From Paraburkholderia sp. BL9I2N2 (GTDB lineage Bacteria; Pseudomonadota; Gammaproteobacteria; Burkholderiales; Burkholderiaceae), in the NCBI RefSeq assembly GCF_004339745.1, contig NZ_SMGP01000001.1, positions 4,030,001-4,094,000 of the forward strand: a stretch of 64,000 nt of DNA. The letters run 5' to 3'. Shown piece after piece: positions 18,960 to 27,091 of this stretch (positions within the stretch are counted from its first letter, which is position 1; the number at the start of each line of letters is the position of its first letter). The notes under the pieces are model-generated. The model saw only the letters and a program-made list of their open reading frames with translations. It was not told the origin of the DNA and ran no database searches. The translations under genes and the position numbers were made by a program.

Positions 18960-19562
18960 TCACACGAACGCGTGCTGTGCGGCCTCGAACGGCTCCTCGC
19001 GAAAACGCAGCGGCGCCGCGCAATGCACCAGCGTATCGACGAAATACTTGGCGCGCGGCCACGGACCGAATCCGGCCGCGGTGTTGATATGCCCCGCGTC
19101 GCCGAGGTTGACGAACGCGCTGCCGAAACGCTGCGCGAGATCGCGCGAACCGGCGAGCGGCATCCATGGATCGGTTTCGCTGCCGATCAGGATCGAAGGC
19201 ACGCCGAGACGCCGCGCGTCGAACGGTCCCGCGAAGGCGAATTTCTGCGGACTCGCGGGCGCGACGAACAGTACGCCGACCACGTCGTTCGCATATGAGG
19301 CCTGCTGCAACGCATGCGCAGTCGCGAGGCAACCGAAGCTATGCGCGGCAAGCACGAATGGCCCGCGTTCGCGCGCCAGCAGATCGCGCAGCGATTTCGA
19401 CCACAGCGCGAGGTCCGGCGCGTCCCAGTCGGCTTGCTCGACGCGCAGCGAGCGCGCGAACTGCCGCTCCAGCCAGCTCTGCCAGTGCGCGCCCTCGCTG
19501 CCGTGCAAACCGGGAACGGTGACGAGCCGCGGCGGCCATGTCGATTTGGTGCATGAAAGCAT
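18960..19562 (-). CDS. RBBP9/YdeN-family alpha/beta hydrolase
   Basis: 200 residues. The N-terminal VPGLHGSEGAHWQSWLE is typical of the RBBP9/YdeN family, the nucleophile elbow is AAHSFGCLA (Ser near residue 75), an acid lies in SETDPWM, and the His in LGDAGHIN. Members are small serine hydrolases of uncertain substrate. The ATG at 19562 has GAGG 6 bases upstream. It precedes sbp on the same strand with a 137-bp gap, so separate promoters are likely. Confidence 0.85.
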   Translation of the reverse strand: MLSCTKSTWPPRLVTVPGLHGSEGAHWQSWLERQFARSLRVEQADWDAPDLALWSKSLRDLLARERGPFVLAAHSFGCLATAHALQQASYANDVVGVLFVAPASPQKFAFAGPFDARRLGVPSILIGSETDPWMPLAGSRDLAQRFGSAFVNLGDAGHINTAAGFGPWPRAKYFVDTLVHCAAPLRFREEPFEAAQHAFV

Positions 19563-19923
19563 GTGTGTGCCTCGCTGCGGGAATCGGGGTAATGATTGTC
19601 CCGCCGGGCGCCGCGCGGACGAACCAAGTTTTTGTGCTTTGGTTATCGGGCAAATGAGCGAGCAAATGCGCGGACAAATGCACAGGCAAATGCACAGGCA
19701 AATGCGCCGCCAGATATGGGCCGCGCGGCGGAAAACTCATCGCCGAACCGCACGCCCGTACGCAAACGCGCGCGATTCGCGTCGAAAAAGTAGAATGAAG
19801 CCTACCCATAAAAGGAGGAGGCCTCATGCCGCAAGCGTCGTCCGCAACGCCGCAGCCGTCGCGCCGGCCATGCCGTGGCTTCTTCGTCACTCGACCCGAA
19901 CTCGCAGGCGCCTTCCGCACCGT
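19563..19923. other. 361-bp divergent control region
   Basis: Contains the 12-bp repeats. Reading frames run through the region in more than one frame because the repeat unit is a multiple of three, but none has a ribosome site or recognisable similarity. The ghrA frame itself is open far upstream; I treat this as chance in GC-rich DNA. Confidence 0.6.
19651..19710. repeat. Five 12-bp tandem repeats
   Basis: Units begin CAAATG at 19651, 19663, 19675, 19687 and 19699; the third and fourth are identical (CAAATGCACAGG). The array lies in the control region between the divergent RBBP9-like gene and ghrA. Confidence 0.9.
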
Positions 19924-20865
19924 ATGAAAATCCTCTTCTACATGCCGCATGCCGACGCCGCAGTGTGGCTGCACGACTTCGCCCGCGCCCTGCCGGACGC
20001 CGATCTGCGTGAATGGCAGCCGGGCGACAGCGCGCCGGCCGACTTCGCGGTCGTGTGGCGTCCGCCACGTGAGATGCTGGCCGGCCGCGACGATCTGCGC
20101 GCGATCTTCAATCTCGGCGCGGGCGTCGACGCGATCCTCGCGCTCGAACACGAACAGCCCGGCACGTTGCCGCGCAACGCGCAGTTGATCCGTCTCGAAG
20201 ACACCGGCATGGCGCTGCAAATGGCCGAGTATGTGACGCACGCGGTGCTGCGCTACCTGCGCCGTTTCGACGAGTATCAGACGCTGCAGAACGAGCGCCG
20301 TTGGGAAGTGCTCGAACCGCATTCGCGCGACATTTTCACGGTCGGCGTGCTGGGACTCGGCGTGCTCGGCGCGCATGTCGCACAAGCGCTCGCGGCGTTC
20401 GGTATGCCGGTGCGCGGCTACAGCCGCAGCCCGCGGCAGATCGACGGCATCACGACGTTCGCCGGCGAAGCCCAATTCGACGTGTTTCTCGACGGCGTGA
20501 AAGTGCTGGTCAATCTGCTGCCGCATACTCCGGAGACGAGCGATGTGCTGAACGCGCGCACCTTCGCGAAGCTCGCGCACGGCGCGTATCTGATCAACGT
20601 GGCGCGCGGCGGCCATCTGGTCGAACAGGATTTGCTCGACGCGCTCGCGAGCGGGCAGCTCACCGCCGCCACGCTCGACGTGTTCCGCGAGGAACCATTG
20701 CCACCGGATCATCTGTTCTGGCAAGAGCCGCGCATCACGATCACGCCGCACGTGTCCGCGCTGACGTTGCGCGAAGAAAGCGTCGCCCAGGTCGCGCGGA
20801 AGATCACCGCGCTCGTGCGCGGCGACACGGTCAGCGGCGTGGTGAATATCGAACGTGGATACTGA
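19924..20865 (+). CDS. ghrA: Glyoxylate/hydroxypyruvate reductase A
   Basis: 313 residues from the ATG at 19924 (MKILFYMPHADAAVW). A D-2-hydroxyacid dehydrogenase: NAD(P) motif VGVLGLGVLGAHVAQAL (Rossmann fingerprint near residue 140), catalytic Arg in LINVARGGHLVEQ, Glu in DVFREEPLP, and His in ITPHVSALT. It reduces glyoxylate and hydroxypyruvate. Placement before HMG-CoA lyase with a 60-bp gap suggests partial co-transcription. The long upstream open extension has no similarity and was removed. Confidence 0.92.
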   Translation: MKILFYMPHADAAVWLHDFARALPDADLREWQPGDSAPADFAVVWRPPREMLAGRDDLRAIFNLGAGVDAILALEHEQPGTLPRNAQLIRLEDTGMALQMAEYVTHAVLRYLRRFDEYQTLQNERRWEVLEPHSRDIFTVGVLGLGVLGAHVAQALAAFGMPVRGYSRSPRQIDGITTFAGEAQFDVFLDGVKVLVNLLPHTPETSDVLNARTFAKLAHGAYLINVARGGHLVEQDLLDALASGQLTAATLDVFREEPLPPDHLFWQEPRITITPHVSALTLREESVAQVARKITALVRGDTVSGVVNIERGY

Positions 20866-20925
20866 ACCCATCGAATCCCATTGAAGGAGCGCCGCCACGC
20901 GCGGCGTCGACATAGGAGACACATC

Positions 20926-21852
20926 ATGGCCCTGCCCCAGCAAGTGAAAATCGTCGAAGTCGGTCCGCGTGACGGATTGCAGAACGAAAAAGAGTTCGTC
21001 CCTACCGCGACCAAGATCGAGTTGATCAACCGTTTGTCGGCCGCGGGCTTCCGCAACGTCGAGGCGGCTTCGTTCGTGTCGCCGAAATGGGTGCCGCAGA
21101 TGGCCGACGGCGCCGACGTGATGGCCGGCATCGAACGGCGTCCCGGCACGATCTACTCGGTGCTGACACCGAACCTTCGCGGTTTCGAGGGCGCGCTCGC
21201 CGCGCGTGCCGACGAGATCGTGATCTTCGGCGCGGCCAGCGAAGCGTTTTCGCAGAAGAACATCAACTGCAGCATCGCGGAAAGCATCGACCGGTTCGCG
21301 CCTGTCGCGCAGGCGGCGAAGGAACACGGCCTGCGGATTCGCGGCAGCGTATCGTGCGCGTTGGGCTGTCCGTATCAGGGCGAAGTGCCGGTCGCGTCGG
21401 TAGTGGATGTGGTCCAGCGTTTCGCGGCGCTCGGCTGCGACGAGATCGATATCGCCGACACGATCGGCGTCGGCACGCCGAAGCGCACACGTGAAGTGTT
21501 CGAGGCCGTCACCCAGGTATTTCCGCGCGAGCGTCTATCCGGCCACTTCCACGACACTTATGGTCAGGCGCTCGCCAACATCTACGCGGCGTTGCAGGAA
21601 GGCATCGAGATTTATCACGCGTCGGTGGCGGGCCTCGGCGGCTGTCCGTATGCGAAGGGCGCGACCGGCAACGTCGCGACCGAAGACGTGCTGTATCTGA
21701 TGAACGGCGTCGGCATCGAGACCGGCATCGACCTCGCGCAAGTCGTGGCGATCGGCGATTTCATCTCGACGTCCATCGGTAAGCCCAATGTCTCGCGCGC
21801 CGGTAAAGCGCTGCTCGCCAAAGCGCGCAGCGAAGCGGCCAACTGCGTCTGA
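20926..21852 (+). CDS. mvaB: Hydroxymethylglutaryl-CoA lyase
   Basis: 308 residues; AGGAGA at 20914-20919 fixes the ATG at 20926. The DRE-TIM family signature is VEVGPRDGLQNEKEFVPT with the catalytic Arg-Asp, then GHFHDTYGQALAN (metal His) and the cysteine loop GLGGCPYAKGATGNVATED specific to HMG-CoA lyase. It cleaves HMG-CoA to acetoacetate and acetyl-CoA, the last step of leucine degradation. The rest of a liu cluster is not nearby, but the thiolase at 6.7 kb could use the acetoacetyl-CoA formed later. Confidence 0.95.
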   Translation: MALPQQVKIVEVGPRDGLQNEKEFVPTATKIELINRLSAAGFRNVEAASFVSPKWVPQMADGADVMAGIERRPGTIYSVLTPNLRGFEGALAARADEIVIFGAASEAFSQKNINCSIAESIDRFAPVAQAAKEHGLRIRGSVSCALGCPYQGEVPVASVVDVVQRFAALGCDEIDIADTIGVGTPKRTREVFEAVTQVFPRERLSGHFHDTYGQALANIYAALQEGIEIYHASVAGLGGCPYAKGATGNVATEDVLYLMNGVGIETGIDLAQVVAIGDFISTSIGKPNVSRAGKALLAKARSEAANCV

Positions 21853-21906
21853 CGTTGGTTCGACGCGTTGGCTGAACACTCATGCAATCAATCAGGACCT
21901 GAAACG

Positions 21907-22428
21907 ATGACGGACCACGCTTCTCTCGAATCCGACGATCTCACCGCGCTGCCCGACTCGGCACGCCGCGTCGCGCTGCTGCTGCGCGAACGCGGTCACG
22001 CGGGCCGGATCGTGATGCTGCCGGAAACCGGCAAGACCTCCGCCGAAGCCGCGGCAGGCCTCGGCTGCTCGGTCGCGCAGATCGCCAAGTCGATCCTGTT
22101 TCGCCGCCGGGAAGACGACGTGCCGGTATTGGTGATCGCGAGCGGCGCGAATCGCGTCGACGAAAAGAAGGTCGCCGCGCAGGTCGGCGACATCGGCCGG
22201 GCGGACGCGAAGTTCGTCCGCGAAAAAACCGGCTATGCGATCGGCGGCGTTTGCCCGATCGGTCATGCGACCGAGCCGGTCACGCTGATCGACGCGGATC
22301 TGCTCGAACTAGACAGTCTGTGGGCTGCCGCGGGTCATCCGCATGCGGTGTTCAATCTGACGGCGCAGGAACTGATCGCGCTGACGGGCGCGCCGGTGAT
22401 CGACGTGGCGCTGCGCGAGACGGCGTGA
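21907..22428 (+). CDS. YbaK/EbsC-family aminoacyl-tRNA deacylase
   Basis: 173 residues from the ATG at 21907. The fold motifs are GRIVMLPETGKTSAEAA, QIAKSILF (catalytic Lys region), VIASGANRVDEKKVA and GYAIGGVCPIGHA, all typical of the YbaK/ProX editing family. Members hydrolyse mischarged tRNAs such as Cys-tRNA(Pro); the precise tRNA is not decided. It lies 54 bp after HMG-CoA lyase and 4 bp before the DUF1289 gene. Confidence 0.88.
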   Translation: MTDHASLESDDLTALPDSARRVALLLRERGHAGRIVMLPETGKTSAEAAAGLGCSVAQIAKSILFRRREDDVPVLVIASGANRVDEKKVAAQVGDIGRADAKFVREKTGYAIGGVCPIGHATEPVTLIDADLLELDSLWAAAGHPHAVFNLTAQELIALTGAPVIDVALRETA

Positions 22429-22432
22429 CGCG

Positions 22433-22666
22433 ATGACGATGATGACAGCAGGTCCCGATAACGAAGACCACCACGCCGTGCCGTCGCCATGCATCAACGT
22501 ATGCAGGATGGACGCGTCGACCGGCTGGTGCGAAGGATGCCTGCGCACCATCGACGAAATCGCCGGCTGGTCGTTGTTCGACAACGACGCGAAGCGCGCG
22601 GTCTGGGACGCGATCGAGGCGCGCCACGCGGAGTTCGTCGCGAGCCAGCCGAAGGTGCGGCGATGA
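22433..22666 (+). CDS. DUF1289 family protein
   Basis: 77 residues. The cysteine pattern PSPCINVCRMDASTGWCEGCLRTIDEIAGW is the DUF1289 signature; four cysteines suggest metal or iron-sulfur binding. Function unknown. Its stop overlaps the MaoC-domain start as ATGA, so both are translated together. An in-frame MTMMTAG start at 22433 is used; the second and third Met also work. Confidence 0.88.
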   Translation: MTMMTAGPDNEDHHAVPSPCINVCRMDASTGWCEGCLRTIDEIAGWSLFDNDAKRAVWDAIEARHAEFVASQPKVRR

Positions 22667-23148
22667 ACGCCGCGCCACGCATCGTCACGGTTGGAGAGAC
22701 GTTTAGTTCGACGTTGGCGCTATCGGCGGAGTCGGTGAAATCGTTCGCTGCGCTCGTCAACGACTACAACCCGCTGCATCACGATGAAGCGTATGCCGCG
22801 CAAAGCCGCTTCGGCGGCCTGATCGCGTCCGGCACGCAACCGACCGCGCATTTCATGGCGCTGCTCGCGACGCATTACTCGACCTACGCGCAACCGCTCG
22901 GTCTGGAGTTCGATATCAAGCTGAAGAAAGCCGTCCATGCGAACGACACGCTCACGATCACCTGGCGCGTGAAGCATGCTTACTGGAAGCCGAGCCTGAA
23001 CGGCGATCTGACGCATCTCGAAGGCTCGGTCGTGAATCAGCGTGGCGAGACCATGCTGGTCGGCTCGTCGACGATTCTCGTGATGCCGAAACCCGAAGCG
23101 TCCGCGAATGCGGATGCTGAGGCTAACGCAGCGCCCAACTCGCCATGA
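22663..23148 (+). CDS. MaoC-like hydratase/dehydratase
   Basis: 161 residues. The hot-dog hydratase motif is visible as NDYNPLHHDEAYAAQSRFGGLIASGTQPTAHFM, with the Asp-His catalytic pair (near residues 34 and 39). It likely hydrates an enoyl-CoA or acts as a thioesterase-like partner. ATGA overlaps at both ends tie it to DUF1289 upstream and the MBL hydrolase downstream. The C-terminal 15 residues (Ala, Asn rich) are poorly conserved. Confidence 0.88.
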   Translation: MNAAPRIVTVGETFSSTLALSAESVKSFAALVNDYNPLHHDEAYAAQSRFGGLIASGTQPTAHFMALLATHYSTYAQPLGLEFDIKLKKAVHANDTLTITWRVKHAYWKPSLNGDLTHLEGSVVNQRGETMLVGSSTILVMPKPEASANADAEANAAPNSP

Positions 23149-24065
23149 TCGCGCTGCCGGAATCGATTCGGGTTTTCGAGCGCGGCTGGCTCTCGTCGAA
23201 CAACGTGCTGCTGGTGGACGACGCCTGCGCCGCGCTCGTCGATACCGGCTATGCCACGCACGCGCCGCAAACGCTCGCCTTGGTGCGGCAAGCACTCGGC
23301 GCGCGGCCGCTCGATCTGATCGTCAACACGCATCTGCATTCGGATCACTGCGGCGGCAACGCGTTTTTGCAGGCGACGTGGCCGTGCCGCACCGTCATTC
23401 CGGCCTCGGAAGCCGGCGCTGTGCAGGAGTGGGACGAAGCGCGCCTGACGTTTCGCGCCACCGGCCAGACCTGCGAGCGCTTCACCTTCACCGGGACGAT
23501 CGCGCCCGGCGCGCAGTTGCGGCTCGGCGCGCTCGACTGGGACGTGCTCGGCGCACCCGGCCACGATCCGCATTCGCTGATGCTGTACTGCGCGAGCGAA
23601 CGCATCCTGATCAGCGCGGACGCGCTCTGGGAAAACGGTTTCGGTGTGATCTTTCCCGAGCTGGAAGGCGAAAGCGGTTTCGCCGAGGAGCAAGCCGTGC
23701 TGGAAGCCATTGCGAGGCTCGACGTGCGCCTCGTGATCCCCGGCCATGGCTCACCCTTCACGAATGTCGAACAGGCGCTTGAACGCGCGTTTTCGCGTGT
23801 TGCGTGGCTGCGCGCCGATCCGGCACGCAACGCAAAGAACGCGCTGAAGGTGCTGATCGTGTTCAAGCTGCTCGAAGTCCGTGCAATGGGCTTCGACACG
23901 TTACTGCAAATGCTCGACGACGCCAGTGTGATGCGCGCCGCCGCGTCGATGCTCAAGCCGCGCGACGAATGGCCCGCGCTGGTGCGAGGGATCGTCGAAG
24001 AGCTGGAGGGGAAGAATGGACCGCTGGAAGTGGATGGAGCGCGCATCGTCGCGCGTGCGGCCTGA
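23145..24065 (+). CDS. MBL-fold metallo-hydrolase
   Basis: 306 residues. The metal motif is HLHSDHCGG near residue 65 in VNTHLHSDHCGGN, with the further ligands in LGAPGHDPHS, ISADALW and IPGHGSPF. The C-terminal 80 residues are helical, as in MBL proteins related to SoxH and glyoxalase II. It ends the overlapping cluster DUF1289-MaoC-MBL, so it may act on thioester intermediates made by the MaoC protein; that is an inference from context. Confidence 0.85.
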   Translation: MIALPESIRVFERGWLSSNNVLLVDDACAALVDTGYATHAPQTLALVRQALGARPLDLIVNTHLHSDHCGGNAFLQATWPCRTVIPASEAGAVQEWDEARLTFRATGQTCERFTFTGTIAPGAQLRLGALDWDVLGAPGHDPHSLMLYCASERILISADALWENGFGVIFPELEGESGFAEEQAVLEAIARLDVRLVIPGHGSPFTNVEQALERAFSRVAWLRADPARNAKNALKVLIVFKLLEVRAMGFDTLLQMLDDASVMRAAASMLKPRDEWPALVRGIVEELEGKNGPLEVDGARIVARAA

Positions 24066-24382
24066 CGCGCCGCCGCTGACACAGGCACGCTAGATACCGT
24101 CGCTACAAAAAGAAAGCCGCTCGACCATTACAGGCGAGCGGCGGAAATTCTGTCGGACGTGATCAGCGTCAAGACGCATGATACGCGTGCCTGTTTTTTG
24201 ACCGCATCGGTGATTTCCCTACAGAAGTTTGACGTCTGCTTTTAAAGCCGCATACACGTCACGTGACGAGGCCCCGCAGTCGCGTATCTTTCGAATCATT
24301 AGTCCGCGGATATGAACAATCTGCGCATCCGATTACTCTGGAATCCGTAGCATTGTGATTGATCGCAACGGCGCGACGCCCG
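24066..24382. other. 317-bp convergent gap
   Basis: Between the MBL gene and the transporter stop. Apart from the hairpin at 24116-24142, nothing codes convincingly. Base composition drops towards A+T in 24180-24350. Confidence 0.6.
24104..24142 (-). terminator. Possible terminator for the DMT transporter gene
   Basis: 8-bp perfect stem GCCGCTCG (24116-24123) with CGAGCGGC (24135-24142); on the minus strand it is followed by TTTCTTTTTG. It lies 240 bp past the transporter stop, so assignment is tentative. Confidence 0.45.
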
Positions 24383-25282
24383 TCAGGTCGACGACAGGCG
24401 CTTTTGCGGCACGATCCGCCAGCCGAGATTGACGCCGGCCGCGGCCACCAGAATCAGCACTGCGCCGAGCACCTGAATCCACGCGAGCGTTTGTCCGAAC
24501 GCAACCCGGTCGACAATGATCGCCACCACCGGATAGATGAACGAGAGCGCGCCAGTCATCGAAGTCGGCAGCTTCTGGATCGCGCCGTACAGCAGCACGT
24601 ACATGAGGCCCGTATTGACGACGCCGAGCACGATCAATTCGAGCCATTGCACGCCGGTTGTGGGCAACGCGTCGAAGCGCACGAACGGCGCGAGCATCAG
24701 CACGCCGAGCGACACCTGGATCAACGCGATCAGATGCGGCGGCGTGCCCTTGAGCCGCTTCGTAATGATCGACGACACCGCATACATCGCCGCCGCGCCC
24801 ACCGCGTACGCGACGCCGACCAGATATTGCCCCGGCACCGCCAACACCGCCGGCTCGACCTTCACGACGAACACGAGGCCGATGAACGCGACCACCAGCC
24901 AGGCCACCGTCGACGCGCTGATGCGCTCGCGGAACACCAACGCGCCCAGCGCCACCAGCATGAACGGCTGTGTGTTGTAGACGGCCGTCGCCATCGAGAT
25001 CGACGCGCGCGAATATGCGGCGAACAGCAACACCCAGTTGATGACGATCGCCGCGCCGCCGAGCAACGCGAGGCCGAGCATCTTCCACGAGAAGAGCCGG
25101 CGCCGGAACAGCCCCAGCACGGCGCACACGAGCGCGAGCGTCGCTCCGCCGAAAATGCAGCGGAAGAACACCACATTGAACGGGCTTTGCTGCGACGACA
25201 CCACCAGCCAGCCGATGGTGCCGGACATCAGCATCGCCATGGTCATTTCCGCGGCTCCGCGGCGGATTTCATTTGACGCCAT
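24383..25282 (-). CDS. DMT-family (EamA) transporter
   Basis: 299 residues from the ATG at 25282, chosen because GAGG lies 8 bases upstream; an ATG at 25309 has none. About ten hydrophobic helices in two EamA repeats are visible (for example AMLMSGTIGWLVVSS, GLALLGGAAIVINWVLLFAAY, LGVVNTGLMYVLLYGAI, VLGAVLILVAAAGVNL). Such proteins export amino acids or metabolites across the inner membrane. It is divergent from an Lrp/AsnC regulator, the usual arrangement for amino-acid exporters. Confidence 0.88.
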   Translation of the reverse strand: MASNEIRRGAAEMTMAMLMSGTIGWLVVSSQQSPFNVVFFRCIFGGATLALVCAVLGLFRRRLFSWKMLGLALLGGAAIVINWVLLFAAYSRASISMATAVYNTQPFMLVALGALVFRERISASTVAWLVVAFIGLVFVVKVEPAVLAVPGQYLVGVAYAVGAAAMYAVSSIITKRLKGTPPHLIALIQVSLGVLMLAPFVRFDALPTTGVQWLELIVLGVVNTGLMYVLLYGAIQKLPTSMTGALSFIYPVVAIIVDRVAFGQTLAWIQVLGAVLILVAAAGVNLGWRIVPQKRLSST

Positions 25283-25333
25283 GATTCGATCCTCGATTGA
25301 TCCCTGCATGACGAGCAGTGTAATTAATCCGAT

Positions 25334-25369
25334 CGTGCGAATACATGGCTAAACTTAAGTATTCACGCG
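25334..25369. promoter_or_regulatory. Dyad between transporter and Lrp/AsnC gene
   Basis: GAATAC (25339-25344) and GTATTC (25359-25364) are inverted with 14 bases between, flanked by CGTGC and ACGCG. The position, 27 bp before the regulator start, suits an autoregulatory Lrp site; binding is inferred. Confidence 0.4.
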
Positions 25370-25395
25370 ATGCAGCCTAATAATCGAAGGCCGTC

Positions 25396-25866
25396 ATGAC
25401 CAAACGCCTTACTCCTCCAACGCCCGCCCTGCTCGACGATACGGACCGGGCGCTTCTCGCCGCGCTCGCGGAAGACGCGCGTCAGCCAGTCAGCGAACTG
25501 GCGCGTCAGGTCGGCCTGTCGGCGCCGAGCACGGCGGAGCGCGTGCGCAGGCTCGAAGCGCAAGGCGTGATCGAGCGCTTCACGGTGCAGATCGATCCGC
25601 GCGCGCTCGGCTACACGCTGCAGGCCGTCGTGCGCGTGAAGCCGTTGCCCGGTCAGTTGCATCTCGTGGAAGAGGTGATCCGGCGGATTCCGGAGTTCGT
25701 CGAATGCGACAAGGTAACGGGCGACGATTGCTTCATCTGCCGCCTGTATCTCCATTCGATCGAACAGCTCGACGAAATTCTGTCGAAAGTCACCGAGCGC
25801 GCGGAAACCAGCACCGCGATCGTCAAGTCGACGCCGGTCGCGCGCCGCTTGCCGCCGCTCGGTTGA
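25396..25866 (+). CDS. Lrp/AsnC-family transcriptional regulator
   Basis: 156 residues. Winged-helix N-terminus (DRALLAALAEDARQPVSELARQVGLSAPSTAERVRRLEAQGVI) and a C-terminal RAM effector domain (YTLQAVVRVKPLPGQLHLVEEVI, then CDKVTGDDCFICRLYL). It probably senses an amino acid and controls the divergent exporter. The gene ends 54 bp before the convergent dehalogenase-like gene. Confidence 0.9.
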   Translation: MTKRLTPPTPALLDDTDRALLAALAEDARQPVSELARQVGLSAPSTAERVRRLEAQGVIERFTVQIDPRALGYTLQAVVRVKPLPGQLHLVEEVIRRIPEFVECDKVTGDDCFICRLYLHSIEQLDEILSKVTERAETSTAIVKSTPVARRLPPLG

Positions 25867-25919
25867 GCTACGCGCGGGCGCGGCTTCGCGTATGAGCAAA
25901 CCGGAACGGACGGAAAGGC

Positions 25920-26810
25920 CTACTGTTCGACCGCTTCGAAGAAAGACAGCATTTCGGCGACCAGTTCGTCCGACGCTTCTTCAGGTATGTAGTGGCCGCA
26001 AGACAGCGCGCGGCCACTCACGTCACGCGCCACATGACGCCATTCCGACAGCGCGTCGAAGCACTTCTCGATCACGCCCTTGTCGCCCCACAGCACGCGC
26101 AGCGGACAGCCGATCTTGTGGCCGCGCTCGATGTCGGCACGATCGTGTTCCAGGTCGATGCTCGCCGACGCGCGGTAGTCCTCGCACATCGCGTGCACCG
26201 CGCCCGGTTGCGCGAGGGCCGAGCGATAGGCGTCGAGCGCGGCGGGCTCGAACGGCGCCAGGCCCGCGTGACGGCTGCCCATCACCGCATCGACATATGC
26301 CGCCGGATTCGCGCCGATCAGCGTTTCGGGCAGCGGCTCCGGCTGGATCAGGAAGAACCAGTGGAAGTAGTGCGTCGCAAAGGTGCGGTCGGTGGCCTCG
26401 TACATGGCGAGCGTCGGCGCGATGTCGAGCAGCATCAGACGCTCGACGGCATCAGCATGATCGAGCGCCATGCGATGCGCGACGCGCGCGCCGCGATCGT
26501 GCGCGCACACGAGAAAACGTTCGAAGCCGAAATGGCGCATCACGGCGACCTGATCGGCCGCCATCACGCGCTTGGAATACGGCGTGTGCGCGGCGTCGCT
26601 CGGCGACTTGCCCGATGCGCCGTAGCCGCGCAAGTCAGTGGCGATCACCGTGAAATGCTGCGCCAGTTGCGCGGCGCACTTTTGCCAGATCAGATGCGAC
26701 TGCGGATGACCGTGCAGCAACAGAAGAGGCGGCCCCGCCCCGCCCTTCACTCCGAAAATATCGACATCGCCCACGGCGACGCGAAAGGGCGTGAAATCCT
26801 CGAAGGCCAT
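25920..26810 (-). CDS. Alpha/beta hydrolase, haloacetate-dehalogenase-like
   Basis: 296 residues from the ATG at 26810 with GAGAG upstream. The oxyanion motif is LLLLHGHPQSH; the nucleophile elbow has Asp instead of Ser (CAHDRGARVAHR, Asp near residue 105) with the Arg residues of fluoroacetate dehalogenases; HYFHWFFLIQPEPLPE carries the His-Trp pair that binds halide in that family; a Tyr lies in CEDYRAS; the catalytic His is in CGHYIPEE. It probably hydrolyses 2-haloacids such as fluoroacetate or chloroacetate, or an epoxide; activity is inferred from residues. It is divergent from nitronate monooxygenase. Confidence 0.85.
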   Translation of the reverse strand: MAFEDFTPFRVAVGDVDIFGVKGGAGPPLLLLHGHPQSHLIWQKCAAQLAQHFTVIATDLRGYGASGKSPSDAAHTPYSKRVMAADQVAVMRHFGFERFLVCAHDRGARVAHRMALDHADAVERLMLLDIAPTLAMYEATDRTFATHYFHWFFLIQPEPLPETLIGANPAAYVDAVMGSRHAGLAPFEPAALDAYRSALAQPGAVHAMCEDYRASASIDLEHDRADIERGHKIGCPLRVLWGDKGVIEKCFDALSEWRHVARDVSGRALSCGHYIPEEASDELVAEMLSFFEAVEQ

Positions 26811-26957
26811 GACGTCTCTCTCGTGATTTTGGAGTCCCTGCATTGTAAAAGCCCAATGTGTCCACGCGAGGTGGGATAGCCCACGCAAACATAGAACCTG
26901 AACACTCCTTCCAACTGTTCCAAACGACCCAATCGAACGCGTACGCCGCGCTTCGCC

Positions 26958-26976
26958 TATAATCGAACGACCGTTC
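26958..26976 (+). promoter_or_regulatory. Promoter -10 and palindromic operator before nitronate monooxygenase
   Basis: A consensus -10 TATAAT at 26958-26963 is followed at once by the palindrome GAACGACCGTTC (26965-26976), of the kind bound by TetR-family repressors. AATCGAACG occurs both at 26961-26969 and exactly 30 bp upstream at 26931-26939. No good -35 is seen, so activation may be involved. Confidence 0.45.
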
Positions 26977-27091
26977 TTAAATTTTCGGATGGCTGCGGCT
27001 GGCAAAAGCGCTGCAAGCCATGTGCCGCTAAACTCAGTCATCGCCGGCGCGCAACGACGCACCGGCTCGCTTAAATCAGGAGACTCGCACT

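Noticed and set aside
18904..19923. Open upstream extension of ghrA
   Set aside because: Covers the antisense of a real hydrolase gene and a tandem repeat; similarity begins at the ATG at 19924.
19339..21327. 662-codon minus-strand frame over ghrA and HMG-CoA lyase
   Set aside because: Shadow of two clear genes; no similarity.
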